Assembly (NCBI GenBank): GCA_002118135.1 | Contig: BDIU01000233.1 | Location: forward strand, 17,027 to 81,026 | Origin: Trebouxia sp. TZW2008 | Lineage: Eukaryota; Chlorophyta; Trebouxiophyceae; Trebouxiales; Trebouxiaceae | DNA length: 64,000 bases | Direction: 5' to 3' | Shown: one piece after another, positions 22,268 to 37,200 of the stretch | Layout of the letters: each line of letters opens with the position of its first letter | How positions within the stretch are numbered: position 1 is the first letter of the stretch | The notes under the pieces: generated by a model | Told to the model about the DNA's origin: nothing | The model's database searches: none | What the model saw: the letters and a program-made list of their open reading frames with translations, nothing else | Translations under genes and position numbers: made by a program

Positions 22268-25200
22268 CTACTGAGGCTCTTGCTTCCTGCGAAGCAGTGA
22301 CATCCGTTGCTGCAAAGCTTCCATGGTGCCTGTCATGTGGCTGGTGTCAGTCCGAACAGTTGCTGCAGGCAAGACAGGGGAAGGGATCTGATCTGACAGG
22401 GCAGCTGCTGCACTGATCTTGTTCATTCGTTCACGCAATGCGTCTATCCTGGAAGGAGACATCATTGGCTCTTGGCCAGGTGTACCAGCAGGGCTAATTG
22501 AAGGGGTGCTGCCAGCAGAAGCGGGCCGTGCTTCTAGGCCATCAGAATGCCCTCTCCTGATACCCATGTCTGATGGTGCTGGGGGCTCTAAGTCAGCAAG
22601 CACAGGGTTGCTGTTGCTTCTGCCAACACCTGCGCATACATGCTTGTCAGCACCAGCAACTCAGATCTCTGCAGGATGCTTGATGGGCCGTGCTGAGCAT
22701 TGTACAATGGAGCGTTGGACGTATCATGCTCAAGACTTCAAGAGCAGCGCACAAAGCATACAGCAGAGATCTGGCAAAGCAGCTCGTCCCTTGTCTCACA
22801 TTGTGTCAACAGAACAAATATCCTTATGCTAAACAGAAATGCATATTGCCATGCACAAGCTGCAGCTGAATCAGCATCTACTCACCTTCGGTATTGCTCA
22901 TGCGTCTGTCCACTTTGCTCAACCCCCTCTGAATGTAATGCCGGAACTGTGCGCTAGTCCTGGCAAGGTGAGGGTTGATGTCTGTCTGGGGGTGGTCCCT
23001 CTGAAAATGCCACAGCTCCACTAGGCCCTGTTCTGTGCTGGCTTTGTCACCAATCATTTTGAAGATGTTGGCTAGACGAGCCTTGATCTCCTGTATGTGT
23101 GCAAGGTTTGAAATCTGAGCACCAGAAGGCAAACCTTCCTGAGAGTTGAGGCAGCTATGTATTCAGACATCAGTTGTGCAGCTCGCAGTACAAGTTTACA
23201 GCTAAGAGCTCCATGTTGCAAACAGCAAACATCATTCCATGATAGTGCCTGTCACTCAACCGTGTGCAGCACAGTATCACGTAGCCTTACTTGAGATGCT
23301 GGAGATGGCATGCTGCCGGCAGGACTCAGAGGAGGCATCTCAGCAGCCCCACTGGCTGCCCTTGCAGGAAACTCCTGCTGCATTGACTGTCCCAATGGTC
23401 CCTGCATCCCCTGTGCATATCCATTAGCTGCATGTACAGGCAACTCCTGCTGCACTTGCTGCGGTAGGTGTCCTGAAGACCTGTTAGCACTCTGGAAGCC
23501 TCTTAGGCCAGCGGAGTTGCTTCTGTCAAGTGTTATCTCAGCTTGCTGGAATGCAGAAGAGTTGGTTCTGTCTACAGATGGCGTGCCAGGGCTGGCAGAG
23601 GACAGGGCTGCTGGCTGCTGTGGGTCTGCTGGCAGGGGCTCAGGGCCAGTGATGACACCCGCCTTGTGCAGAGTCTGCAGATTGAGATCCACATAGATGC
23701 GGATGATTGGGGCAGGGTCACAGTTCTGTGGAATTGCCCGCATGTGGTCTTTGATGCTCAGCCCCTGCACATTGTGAGCAATGTCATCTCATGCATGCAC
23801 ATGCTACAAAACTTCTCCTTGTAAGGACGATTAAGATAAAGAAGTTCAGTGTGTAAGCACAATGCAGTTGGGAAGCGACCATTGAATTCTGACTGCACTA
23901 GTGTTTTGGAGTAAGGACACTCCGAGATCAAGGCACCTTTTCTGGTGAACAAAGCATTCATTGTAGAGAGAAATCACTACAAACATATTTGCAACTGTCA
24001 GTCAGCCTATGCATTACACGCCCTCAAGCAATCACGCAGTTCTGACGCAGCACAGGCAGTCTGGAAGTATTGATGTACACTTGCCTTGAGCTTGCACAGC
24101 TCATGCAAGATAGTCTTGACCATTCTGAGCGGCTTGTCATCCTCAGCGCCCCTGCGCCTGATCTCATCTACTCCCAGACCCATGAAGTAGTCATGTATGC
24201 TCATCAACAGCATGTCCAGATCTAGCTCCTGCACCACATACAGTGGCTTCTCTTTTTAATGACTGCTTTGGTTCCCAAGGGGATTGTCCTTGTATTGAAT
24301 CATGCTTACTCAATACTTGGACTGCTGTTAAAATGCATTGTTTGGTCGCCAAGTGCACTGTCCTTGCATTGATAATGTCTTTGGACCAAGTGTCCTGGCA
24401 ACAAGAACTTTCTGTATATGCCAGAGTCCTTGGGTGTTTGAGCGAGTCTGCAGATGTTCCCTGTTTGCTACATGCACATTTAGATGTGTATCTTGAAGAG
24501 TGCTGAATGATGTTTACCAAGCAGGAGGGGTCGGCATCTTCACTGAGATTGAAGAGGTTGAAATGATAATGCAAATGCATACACGACATGCATTCTGCAT
24601 CAGATTGTGCAAGCACTGGAGTCTAGCGGTGCAAGGCCTCACCTCTAGAGTGTTCTGAAGCGCCTTTGTGAGCTTGATGAGGCACTTGACAACCAGGTCA
24701 CTGAACTTGGTCAAGATGCCCTGCTCCTGTAGCTGCTCAGGTGGGCAGCGCAACAGCACTATCAAGGCCAGAAAGGAGTACGTCCTGCAACAGAATACTG
24801 AGCTGACTGTGCATAGGAACAAGTCTTGCAATACAGTGCTGTATAGACTGTTAATGCTCTATGTTGTACTGTGACAACAAGAGTGTGTTACACGCTTTGT
24901 AGTGCTGTTCTGCTCAGTGGTGCTTTGGCTGGAAAGACACTTTTGCGCTGAAAATTTCATGTTACAGCAAGATGCAAACTCAGCCTGATAGCATATTGGG
25001 AAGTGGTTGTGCCTTTGTCTGCCCATTGCAATGCAGACCAAACAAAATTAAGTTAGATCACCTGTTGCAGTTGTCCAGGATCTTCAGCATGAGCACATTG
25101 AGGGCTTTGAGCAACTGGGTACCCTCCATGAGTGCTGGAACTTGGTCATCCAGCAGCTTCATCAGCAAAACAGCAGCACACTCCCGCAACTGCATGATCA

Positions 25201-28200
25201 GCAGCACACATGTCAGACATACTGCTTGCCCACAATGATAACATCTATGTACATGTTGCTAGGCGGCAATTTGAAGGACAGAGTCATCATAATTGTGTAC
25301 ACTGTTTGATGCAATAATGGTCAGGTTGACTGTGGTTGATTTGTGTGAACACAGCAGCAGATGTTAGATACACTCAACTGGTCTCAGTGCACCCAGTGAA
25401 CAGCTGGCAAGCATTAAATGACTGGCAAGCCACATGTAACTCGCAAGCACTACAAGACTGGCAAGGATTGTAGCAGCAGTTGTCATCACTAAGGCAATGC
25501 CTTACCGGCCCAGCAGCAACACTGGCTGCCATGGTTTTCAGCTGGAAGGTCTGCATCAGAGTATTCAGTGCATACTTGCAGCCCCTTGACGACGATGGCT
25601 GCCCTGAAGCTGCTAGCTCCTGCTCAGCAGTGTCAAACACCTGCAGCATGGCAACGCCTTGCTTAGATGCTGTCCTTGCCCTAGATAAGCAGACAGTATG
25701 CAGTTGCCATCTGCCTCAGGCATGCAGACAGGAGAGCGATTTGCAATCTTCTTTGGCACATGCCATTCTCTTCTATGCAAATGATTGAGTCCTGATTTGA
25801 TGCTTGAGTGTTGCTGTGATAGACTCCATCCAGCAGCACCATACGCAGTCGCACCAAGCTTTGCTCACCTGGTGGACCCTCCGTGTAAGCTCAATGACAA
25901 GCTCATTGGCGCTAGCAGCCAAATCAGCAAGAGTGGATGCAGAGGCCCTGCCCCCTGATGCCTCCATCAGCTCAAAGCACAGCACCTTCATGCCTTCAAC
26001 AGCCTACAACGATCAACGCTCAACTGTCACAAAACAGCAACAAGCACACTAAAGACATGGACACCAGCCCTGCCAAGACCACTCAGATCTCCTTTGCTAA
26101 GTGCATCCTGGATTGTTGCAATTCAGAAAATGACTGCAGGTTGCGACAGGTCACTGAAGGAGTTATATGCTTGAGCAAGTGGTTTTGCTGACCAGGACGA
26201 CGGTAATCATCACCATCGTTATTGACAAGCTTGCTGATGCAAGTCCCAGACTCTGCCACGTGCATATGGAAGCCAGAAAGCGCCTGCAAGGACAATTGTC
26301 CAGAGCCATTTTGTAGCAACACAGAAAAATCCAAAGTCACTGAAATTGTTGCACATCATCGTCTTGCATGATACTTTGAGATGACCAGCAGTCCCAGGCC
26401 TTCTACATAAAAATGAGTGTGCAGCAAACAAGTGAGCGAGAGCGCAACCTGAGCCAGGCTCTCGTCATGGAGCATGCACATGCCTCTGCTCCACTGCTCT
26501 GAGACCTCATCATCATTACGTGGCTCTGCTGGTGCAGGGAAGGGGGTCAAGGGGCCCCCTAGCTGCGGCAGGGGAGTTGCTGCTGGCACCGGCGTTGGAG
26601 CCGTGGACATTGTTACAGGCTGCCTGACTGCTACTGGAGTTTGTGCTTGCATTGGAACTGATGCATCAAAGCCCCTACACAGACACGAGAGAAGCCAGTG
26701 AGACAAGATTGTATGCAGAAAGGGCTTGTGAGATGCATTGCCTTGCGCTGTGACCATACTCCTCTGCTATTGCTACACATGACACAGTGAAATGTCAGTC
26801 AAGGCGTCGTGCCTTGCCGGCAGTGCTGTTTCAGACATACTAGAACCGTCAGAACCTCAGATTGCGCGTAAAGGGCTTGCATCATGTGCTGCACTGAGCT
26901 GTGACCAAATCCTCTGCTACTGTTATTATGGCCCAGTAAACTGTCATGCAAAGCACTGCACCTTGTTGGCAGTGATGCATGGTCAGCAGGAAGCGGCTCC
27001 ACCAAGACTGAGGGTGGGAACTGCATTGACTGGACCCGACCAGCAGCGGCTGCAGCATTGGCTGGGAATGACTCTTGGCTGCTACGCAGAGTAGCCCCAT
27101 TCATGTCAGGCCTGCAAGCAGAACATGAGATGTCACACAAGAGTGATACAAAGTGTCGAGGTCAGCTTGAGTAATGTCAAGGTGCACATTCATATCAGTT
27201 GAGGACTTGCTTGCAGTGGCTTGTTGGCACGCGTTGACCAGGAGCATTGACCTGCCTCTTCACTAACAGCGTCAGATGAGAGACGTAGATGCAGCAACAA
27301 TAGAAGCAGCCGCATCTGCAATCCCTGAAGTCACACAAACTCACCTGGCATCTAAACTTGGCTCTGCCTCTTCTTGGGCCGCCTCCATACGCTCTGCCCT
27401 TGCTGCTCCAATCTCAATGCCATCACGTGTTGCCTACACATCAGAAGCATCAATATTTGGTACTGGCCAAGTGTCTGACGTCTTTCATGCATACTTGTCA
27501 CAGCGCCAGCGTTCACATCAATATGTGATACTGCCCAAGCATTTGTGGTCTTTCACGGATTTCTTGTCACAGCGCCAACACTGACAGTCCCACTGGAAAG
27601 TTTGCTTGCCTGCTTGTCTGTGTATTTGAAGCGCTCCTCAATCAGGCTCTGCTGCTGATCTGAGAGGCGACCCAGCTTGCTCCAGATGGCCTGTCCTTCA
27701 GAGAAGTAACCTATCTCCAGTGTCCCTAGAGCTGCTGCTCTAGTGGCCTTGTCACGATCAGAGACAATCTGCACAGAGCAGCAAACGGCATGGGAAACGC
27801 TGCTGTGCAGTGTGCGCACATAGAAAATTCATGATGTATTCACAAGAACAGCGTGCAATTGCATGATTTGATACAGCAGGGACGCATACACTAAAACTGC
27901 TGGGTTGGTTGAACAGGCATGTAATGATCAGCAGGTCAAGAGTGAGAAGCAGCATGCCAGCCAGACAAACAAAGACGTCATGGAATGGCACATGGTGAGG
28001 CATGTTTCACCTGCGCAAGAGCTGGCAAGGGCTTGTGCTTGGCCTTGTCTGCCACAAGCACGCCTTCATCTTTCATGATCTCTCCGATGGCTTCTGCTGC
28101 CTCCACTCTTGTGCGGTTGTTCTTTGAAGCCAGACCAAGCACCAGCATATCAACTAGCCGAGGTGTGTTGTACAGGGCTCGCAACTGCCTCAGCAGATCT

Positions 28201-31200
28201 CTGTGCAGCTGCCGGATGCGATCCTGTAGGCGTTGCATTTCACTGGAATGCATATCACCCATCACATGGCACGCACAATCAGCTTGCAACCCTTGCATGT
28301 GCCACCAAGCAACTGTACATATTACAGTTTGACAAAAGCAGGGTCAAAATGCACTTGATACACAAGGGCTGGCATAAGAGGTGTTTGCAAATGCAAATGC
28401 GGCCTGACAATACCTGATTGTGGCCAGCCTTCTCAATCAAGCATGGCACAAACACCATCATCTCGTATTCACTCAGCTGATACCCCTGCACAACGTTGTA
28501 CAAGTGAGCATGCACTCTTGACATCTGCTGCAGGCAAGCCATGACAAGCTCTAAGCAAGTTGCTGTGTCAAGCAGGACAGGATGCTACTACCAAGATACT
28601 GAATCAGTAGCAAGCCAAACAGGAGCGTGCTCTGATGCCATAGCGCAATTCTGTCACTCCAAGACTTGAAATTTGACCAGATGGAAAGAGTGCAGGCTGC
28701 CTTGACTTGATAAAAGCTAGGTCAGGCATTGTTGTCAATCAGCGTCGTGGGACAGAACTGCAGCCTTGCTTTGCATGACCGTAAGCTGCACAAACTCGTG
28801 CTTTACTCACCATTTGCTGACAGATTTCAAACAGGGCTTTGCACAGGTCCAAGACCTTCAGCAAGCACTGAGTGTTGGCATCACACAGGCGCAGCACTGC
28901 CCATCGCAGCAGCAGATCAAGGCAGGAGACAGCTGCCTCTGCAATGTCTGGCAGCTGCATCAGCAGCAGATCAGCGGCTTCAATGTGGCGCTTGAAGTCA
29001 GCACTGAACAGCAGCTTCCTGCGTGGCAGCAATCATCTCGACTGAGCCCATTGCAACAGCAGAGCAGATTCAGGGCAGCACATGCTTTGCTTACACCATA
29101 GCATCGCATGAAACACATTACAGATTGCCACTGGACAACCTTGCATGTCGACCTGATTAATGATAACATTCCTTGGTGTAATGAACTTTTGATTGTGAAA
29201 TCAGGACTAGCAGAGCTCAAAGGGCTTTCATCAATCGTTCTTGTGATGCTGTGACATGCTGTGACTCACTTCAGGTGATCAGAAGACAAGGGCGCCAGGT
29301 CAGCCTCCAGACCATCAGCCTCATCATCCCTAATGCTCTCAAACCGGCCACCCTTCAGGGTGTGACGGGCCTGCATTGCATACACAAACACTTTTGAAAG
29401 AGCGTTTTGAGCTTGGCAAGGAAAGTGGACATGTGCTCACGATGACTTTTTGCAGGAATCGCTATTGGCTGCAGCACCGCTGTGGGAGAAGCATCAAATT
29501 TTCATTGATCAAGCTGCAAAGTGCCCATGCAGCTTGAGTCATGGCAAACAAATGTTGACTTGTTTGCAGCATATTGACTCAGTCAGGCTCATTCTGTTGC
29601 CTTCGAGAGCGATGTGGTATTTCGTAGCTGCAGGTGTTGTTGCCCTCGTTTCTGTTCTTCCACAAACACGAGATCAGGTCAAAGATGTGCCGTGGATGCC
29701 GATCGCTCTTATAGTAGGGCTCGGCGTTCTCAGTGACAGCCTCAACGAGAGTATCAGAGGCGCTGGAAGTCACAGTATGGCTCGTGCTGCAGAAAGGTAC
29801 GACATTGAGGTGTTGCCTGCTCCAACAAAAAAGCCACCACATCTATAGGATCGCACCGGTGATCAGGTCGTCAGACACAACTGCTTGTCAAGCAGAAGCG
29901 ACCAGTCAACCTCCGTACTGCCTTGCAGCAGAAGTTCACAGACGAGGACTCATGATTAGTTCGTCTGCGTGTTCAGCAAGCCGTGGTCAAGGTGTACTAG
30001 CAGCAGGCAGAACAGCCCTGTGTGAAGCCAATACCTTTCTGGCTCTTTCATCCTTCCTGTTGCTGATCTGAAGGCACACACCTTCACTAGCTGCCAGAGC
30101 TGCACCAGCCAAGGCAGCTGAGCCTGTGCCAGGGCGAATTGTAGCAGCAGTCCTTACGTTCTTGGCTGTGCCTGGCCTTGATGAAGTGCCCCTGCTTGTG
30201 AGGCCTGACTGTGCTTTGGGGTCAGGCTTACCTGCAGTGCAGATGCTATTGTTCTGATGTTGCTTGAAGCATGCAGCATGTTGGAAGTCACGTCACTCTT
30301 GATCAGTGCATTTGTGTCGCTTCAGCATGGGTACAGATTGGGTTGCTCAAAGATAGTTGCTGGGTAACTATATGTACCTAGGCCTTTGAGCCTAACGAAA
30401 AAATGCGTTTTGAATGGATGAGTGAACAAAAGAATGAAAGCAGCACTTTTGCCAGGCATTGCTTGATGATCATGCCATTTCACATCGACACATGCAAGTC
30501 GTGGCTTCTGCTCCGTGAGAATGAATTGCAGAAGTTCCCAGGCAGCTTTTATAAACGGATTCATCAGGACACAATGCGCACACCTGACACAGGCCGCGCA
30601 GGGGCAGCAGCAAAGTTGTTGCCACCAGCTGGCAATGTATGTCCAGCTTTCTGTGCTGCTTCCAGAGCAGCCTTCTTGACGCCCGGATCCATGGTGTTTG
30701 CAGCTGATGCCACAGAGTCAGGTCCATACCCCTATAGCATGCATGTTGGGCAAGCATAAGCTGTGCTAGTCAGATATATCATGCAGCGTTTGTAACAAAA
30801 GCTGGTTCATGCAGAAAGGTGTGACAGCTCTGCCAACAGTTCCTGAAGCGCCACACTCTCAACAGCAGGAGAAGTTAGGTCTATAGACTAGACTTGACTG
30901 CTCAGCTGGGGCATGTTATCAAGCAGCTGATGTATTTGAGGCAAGTTTGGAAGTGATGTCATTTCATCAGACATGCATGCTGCACATGCAAGTGCAATCT
31001 AATTGTCTCCCACGTTGTACACAAGGCTTGAGGAGTCAGGAATCCATATGCTCCTTTTTGCCCGTGTACTTGTCTTCAGGCCTGGATTCAAGCACTAGCA
31101 AGCATAAATACAAGTTCTTGAAAGGGTCTCACCTCCAACATCAATGACATTAGCGTTGCACCAGCCTCTCTGACATCAGCTGCTTTGTCATTGATGCCGG

Positions 31201-34200
31201 TAGCAGCGGCTCTCAGTACAGCTGACAAGCCTTTGCTGGCACGTCCATTTTCCAGGATGCTCGCCATCCATTTGAGACCTGTCAGCTTGCCATCTGAGCT
31301 GGCTTTAGGGGCAGCAATTGCATCAGCCACTGAGGGTAGCACTTTTTCAATAGGCACAGCAGCCACCCATCCATCCAGCATACCGACCATTGCACTACGG
31401 ACCTGCAGCAACACAACGCTTGCACAATGAACGCTCAAATTACACAACACATGTTGCAATGGCATTGCTAGAGCCTGTAGGCTGTGCAGACTGTGTGATT
31501 CTGTGGCTTCAGGCAATGAAAAGCACTTAGCATTTGAGTGTGGGGCATTGGCTGGGGTGCGAGCCAGGTATGCTAATTTGTTTGAGGGCTGTGGTCATGA
31601 CATGGGTGCTTTCTTGGCGCAACATGATTGTTTGGGGTCGTTTCACTGCCTGAACCTCATGGACATATAGTCATTGCCGCTGTGTGGCACATGCGGTCAG
31701 CTTTGTTGGCTGGTTAATGCGCGTAAAATTGCTCTCTCTCTCTCTCTCTCCCTCTAGCTGTGATGGATGCTGTGTCCATGTCATAACGGCACTGCTGTGT
31801 CGGGGCCATCGATGTGAATGCAGCTGTTGTTGCGGCGATATGCGTTCAGAGTGCAACTAATTGGTCGCCGTCTTACCTGACTTTTGTTGTCAGACAAGGT
31901 GGCCATACAGGCAGAAAGCAGTGGTCTGCCCACACCTTCAAAAGCAGGTCCCATGGCCTTGGCCAGCTCACCAAGGAGCAGCAATGACTTGGCAGTCAGA
32001 TTCCTGTTTGTGTCTGCCATACGCCCCTGCAGTGAATGGCAGATTAGCATACTGCGTGCCAGTGCGCGTGCACAGTTGGCAATAAGCGCTGATCACTAAG
32101 ACAATGTCGTGTTTTGACTGGACAAAGTCATGTATATGCTCTGCTTTGCAACCTTAGACAGGTTGCTGGTGACAAGAAGTTGCAGGAGCCAAAACCACAG
32201 CAGACCACATTGATGTGATGCCTTACATGGCTATTACTACAGCTCATTTGAGTAGTCTAAACTAGAAGCACCTTGAGGGCAGATACCAGGTTCTTGACAC
32301 TTTGGGGATTCCCTGCTGCCAGGACCTTGACACAATGTCTGCAAAATCATGTGCAGCTGTCATGTCAGCCCATTTCAACAACTGAAAAGAGACGCACCTT
32401 GAGGGCAGACATCAAGTCCCCGACAGTTGGCTGTATCCTACTGCCAGCACCCTTGATGATGTTTTCAACCTCCTCCAAAGCAGCATTGCGCTCCTTCCAG
32501 TTTGCACTGCCAATGCTGGCTATCAGCTTGGATGTGATCTGGCCGGAAATGTCTGTTCTGGGCAGTAGTGCATCTGGGTCAAAGGCTGCCTCAGGCTCAT
32601 TACCCTCATCTGCGGGCCCAGTGAAGCCTTTGGCAGGCCTGCCAGCTTGTCCTGCCTTGCGCACCTTGCGGCTGGGGATCACCTGCATGAAAGATAGCAT
32701 CAAGCTCATTACCAATTTGCCACCGCTGTGACTTTACCTAAAACAGCACGTGGGTGGGACGATCTCCGTTTAGTGTAAAGATGGTCACAGAAGCAGAAGA
32801 AACATTGTACATGCTTGGACTCATCAATCATGCTGGTTGCATTTGCCGTATAAGGGCAGACATGAACATCAGCAGCATTATGAGCTGATGTATAAGCATA
32901 TACTTAGATCATCATCATCAGGAAAGTCTGGTGTGCAAGCAGTCAGACAAGAACCAGCAGAGAGAAAGCCGCCAAGTGTACGTGTTCTTGTGGATTTCGC
33001 TTGAAAGCATCCTCCAGCGCTGTCATCAATGCTGGCTTCACATCCGAGCGCAGCATGTCTGCCAAGCCTGGGCCAAGCTGCTTGTGAGCCACGCTGAGCA
33101 GGTTGATGGCAGCATTTCTGATAGTGGCATTTGTTGAGGCCAGACCAACTTTCATGTTGTTGATCAGAGCCTTTACGTCAAGTGTGCCCAAACCAAACTC
33201 ATCAACTGCTGTGGCCATCCAACTTATTGACTCACTCAAGACCTGCAGACAAACACAGAGTCCCTGCCATACTGCAATCCTACAGGCTGAGGTCGGGGGA
33301 CACAGATGTTTGCCGGTATCTCACTTTGTCATAATGCTGGGCTGCCGCAATAGACAGAGCTTCTTGTTATTGCGCGACACAGCGTAGGGGTTTTCTTTTT
33401 CCTTTAATTTTTTGTTTTGTGCCAGCATGAAGGATTTTTTCTTTTTTCTTTGATTTTTTGTTTTGTGACAGCATGAAGGCGTTGAATGCAGCATGTGCTG
33501 CTATATGTTGCTGAGGACGGTGCAGTAAAATGTCAACAACGAATGAGATGCCATCAGCGGCACACCTTTGGGTTCTTCTGAGCAGCAGCACGCTTGTGCA
33601 ACTGAGTGAAAACAAACTGTGGCCCAAGAGCTTCTGACATGGCTGTGAGGGCCTCCCCTGCTGGACCCTTGAGCTTGATGTCAGACATTTTGTCAACAAG
33701 ACCGGTCATGGCTGTGAATGCATCCTTCTTACTGAGCTTGGAGGATTCTGCTGCGAGCAGCGCTATTGTTTCAAACACCTTGCCCATGACCTGCACACCA
33801 TGTTATGACTGCCTTTGTTCTGCTTGACCACAGAAAGTCGCTGGTATGACGCTGGTAGCGCGTAGCGACCCACAATGCTATGTGTCATTGTGTTACATGT
33901 AAGACACATTGCTGTTACAAGGCAACTTAACAACAGCTGACAAAGCTGTGACGGTAATAACGAGGGGCAGCAATTTTGCAATGAATGCATCATGCTGCAC
34001 ATGACGCAGGAACTCGTAGAGCAATGGTATGCTTGCAGCTCTTGCAAGGGGGCTGCTCAACAGTGCAGCTGCCAAAATAATTTGCTCAATCACCTGAAAG
34101 TTCTTCTCAGTCCAGCCAGGCACGAAGGACATGCCCTGAATGAGAATGGAGTTGGTCCCTTCGAAGTTCTCCTTCTGGTCCCTCACTTGCTGCTGCAGGG

Positions 34201-37200
34201 CCTCCATGCTCGTCAAGCGCTCTTTCCAGTTGCTGCTTTGAAGGCCATGCAAGACGCCTGCCGCATGCATCAGCACAGTCATCATCAAAGTCAAATTGTG
34301 TTCCGTGAAGATCTGAATACTTTGCCCAGGAGCAAGTGCCCATCCCGGACAAGTTCCTGACGTTGCAATCACTGCATTACTTTCACAACTGGCATTGTCT
34401 TTTTGTTGAATCCCAGGGACATTCAGGAAGGTATGGATTGTGACTAGTTTTTTGACTTGCTGGAGCTGCAGAGAGCAGACACACAGAGCAAAGGTACACA
34501 GCACATGGTACAGGCTGGCTAACAGATAGCACCAAGCAGACCTACAGCATGAATTTGCTCACGATGTGGGGCGGCTGGAGCAGATTGTACCTTCGCCAAA
34601 CAGCTCCAGCATCTTCTCTTCTGCTTCAGCTTTGGACAGTGTGCCAGCTGCCAGTCCAGCATCATCATCATCAGCTGGACCTGAGCTGATGTTTGCGGAG
34701 CTGCTACTGCCTTTGGCCTTTGCAGCTGCAGGAGGTCGCTTTGCGATGGGGGCCTTTGTTGCTGCAGCTGGTGGCTTGCTTGCCTGTAAATTTGTATTTC
34801 TGACGCCAAGTGCTTTTGGTCCAGCATCAGCTGCAGCCTACAGGCTTACAATGTAATGCTTGACAGTTGCAAGGACGACGCATGCTGCAGATATGAAATC
34901 CTACCAACATTTCCAATAACCAATGCAATAACTTCAGATTGCGATAACAAGCTGCTCTGCATGCTCTGAATTCACAGCATGCCACACAGTACATGCAACT
35001 CAATGCAGTGGGCTCTGAATGCACAGTCGTCTGTAGCTTTTGGAATTTGCGTGTATCGTTGCATGACACAATGCAATCCTGCACTCGCGACCCCTCCATG
35101 CTGTTGAAGCATAGGCTAGTGTGTCAGAAGGCTCACCCCAGCACTTGTCGGCCGACTCCTTGAGCCAGGTGAAGTAGCAGGCGATTTTGTCCTGGGAGAT
35201 TGCATGGCTGAGGCAGGACCCCTGCTTGGGGGTCCCCCTGAGGTGGCCTGCTGAACCATGTCTTCCAGCTTCTTCTTCCTGCTTTCATCCAGCTTGTCTG
35301 TGACCTTTGCGAGAACTGATATGCTGCCAGCTTTCAGACCAAAAGCCACCAGAACTGCAAGCGCTGCCTCTCTGATGTCTGGCGCTGCTTCATTTGCTGA
35401 CTTGGCTGCTGCCGGAAGCACTGTGGCATGCACCTTGACAGCATTGGGCTTGGATGCTGACTGCACAAAGCCCTCAATGAGCTTGAGGGTGTCCACCTTG
35501 ACCTTGGGATTCTTGTGTTCCAGGGCAGCAACGAGGTCATCTTGAATGTCTGCCATGCTGAAGCAGTACCTACATTTGTGGAGCCAGCATAGAGTTACAA
35601 AGAGCAATACATTGGATCAGCGTGCAAGCAAATCAACAAGCACCAGATGCTAAGACAGTGACTTTGTTAGTCTGGAAGGCTGGCACACAATTGCAGTGAT
35701 ATCAAATGAATGCAATATTGTCAATGCTGGGCGTAGATTTGTGCAGCATGAACATGGGGGAACAACAAACACGCATATTGTGCTATCTGGAAGCAGAAGT
35801 GATGCAAGTGACTTACACGTGCATGAAAGACAGGGCTTCAGTGACATTGTTGACACATATTGTGTTCTTGTCCTTGAACTTGTCCAGCAGTACGGGCACA
35901 AACACCCTGGCGCTTGAGGTGTACTCCTTACGCAAACCCTTGGCAAGCATGCCAGTGCAAGCGACAGCTTCTGACACCACACCAATGTGGCTGTCTTTGC
36001 TGATGATTTTTTTCAACTCCCTGCATGTGCAGCATAATTGCCAGCAGCAGCAAACCTGGTACAAGGTATTACACTTCCAAGCACAGGTGCTAGGTCTGTC
36101 TGGGTCAAGTCCTTTCTCGACAAGCAGCAAACAAAGGCAACATAATATGCTCAACAAATGAGGTGAAGGCTTTCAGGAAGAGCGTGCAGAGTGCAAAGCA
36201 CTTCACAAGCACGTCAAATACACCAGCAGGGTGCATGGAGGCAATGTAGTATTCCAGCTGCATAATTACCTGTTGACATCGCCATAGTCGCCAGCCGCTA
36301 ATTTGGGTGCAGATGCCAACATCCTGAGCTTTGCAAGGGCATCTCGCCTTTCTGACCATTTCTTTGCTGCCAGCATCTCCCAAAATTCTTTGCCGAGCTC
36401 ATTCAAGATGTTTGCTGGCTCAGAAAATTCATATGCGTCCATGCCCTGCAAAAAGATATAGAAGCTGAGCTTGCCAGCCGCATTCGTCATGCATGCATCT
36501 GCTGCATTGCCGATATGACATGATGAAGCCTTGAACTGCCTCCAGCAGCCAGCAGCAATCTTCAGCAAGTCAAGCCGTCAACGGCGTCAAGCTTGAAGTG
36601 TGATTTCATTGAGCTCAAGCTAGCACATCTTACCCAGTTCACATGTGACTTGAAGCTTGAGGTGTAAATTGATTGAGGTAGCATATGAGGAAAAGCTGAA
36701 AGCGTGGTTCCCTCATTGAGCTCAAGGTGGCATGATGTAAGCTTCTATGTCGCACCTGATCCTCCTCAGGAGCAGCAGCCGTGCCTGAAGCTGCAGCAGC
36801 TATCACAGTGGGTGCACTTGATGGACCTGCAAGAACTTGCTTGGCTTGCTCTTTTCTGGTAAAGCGCTCTGGCCGTTTTCTTGTAGGCGGAACTTCCTCA
36901 AGAAGCTTCTCAACATCCTTGCGCATGGTCTCTGGCATCTTGTCTAGGAGTGTGTCTTGCACTAGCTTGGGGCCCGTCCAGCAGCACAGCTCAGCCTGAA
37001 TAGACAGTGAGAAAAGCGTCAGACAATGTCCTATACTTGTTCGCTGCCAACAGACCATAGCTGCTTAGAACTTTACCGTCAATTTCTTGGCTCCATCTCG
37101 TACAGGCTCCTGTTTTGCCTCAAACAATTTGGGAAGGGCTTTCAGGAGTGGCTGGGGAGACACGACTTTGACGCCAAACAGACTGCACGAGCAACGGTGC

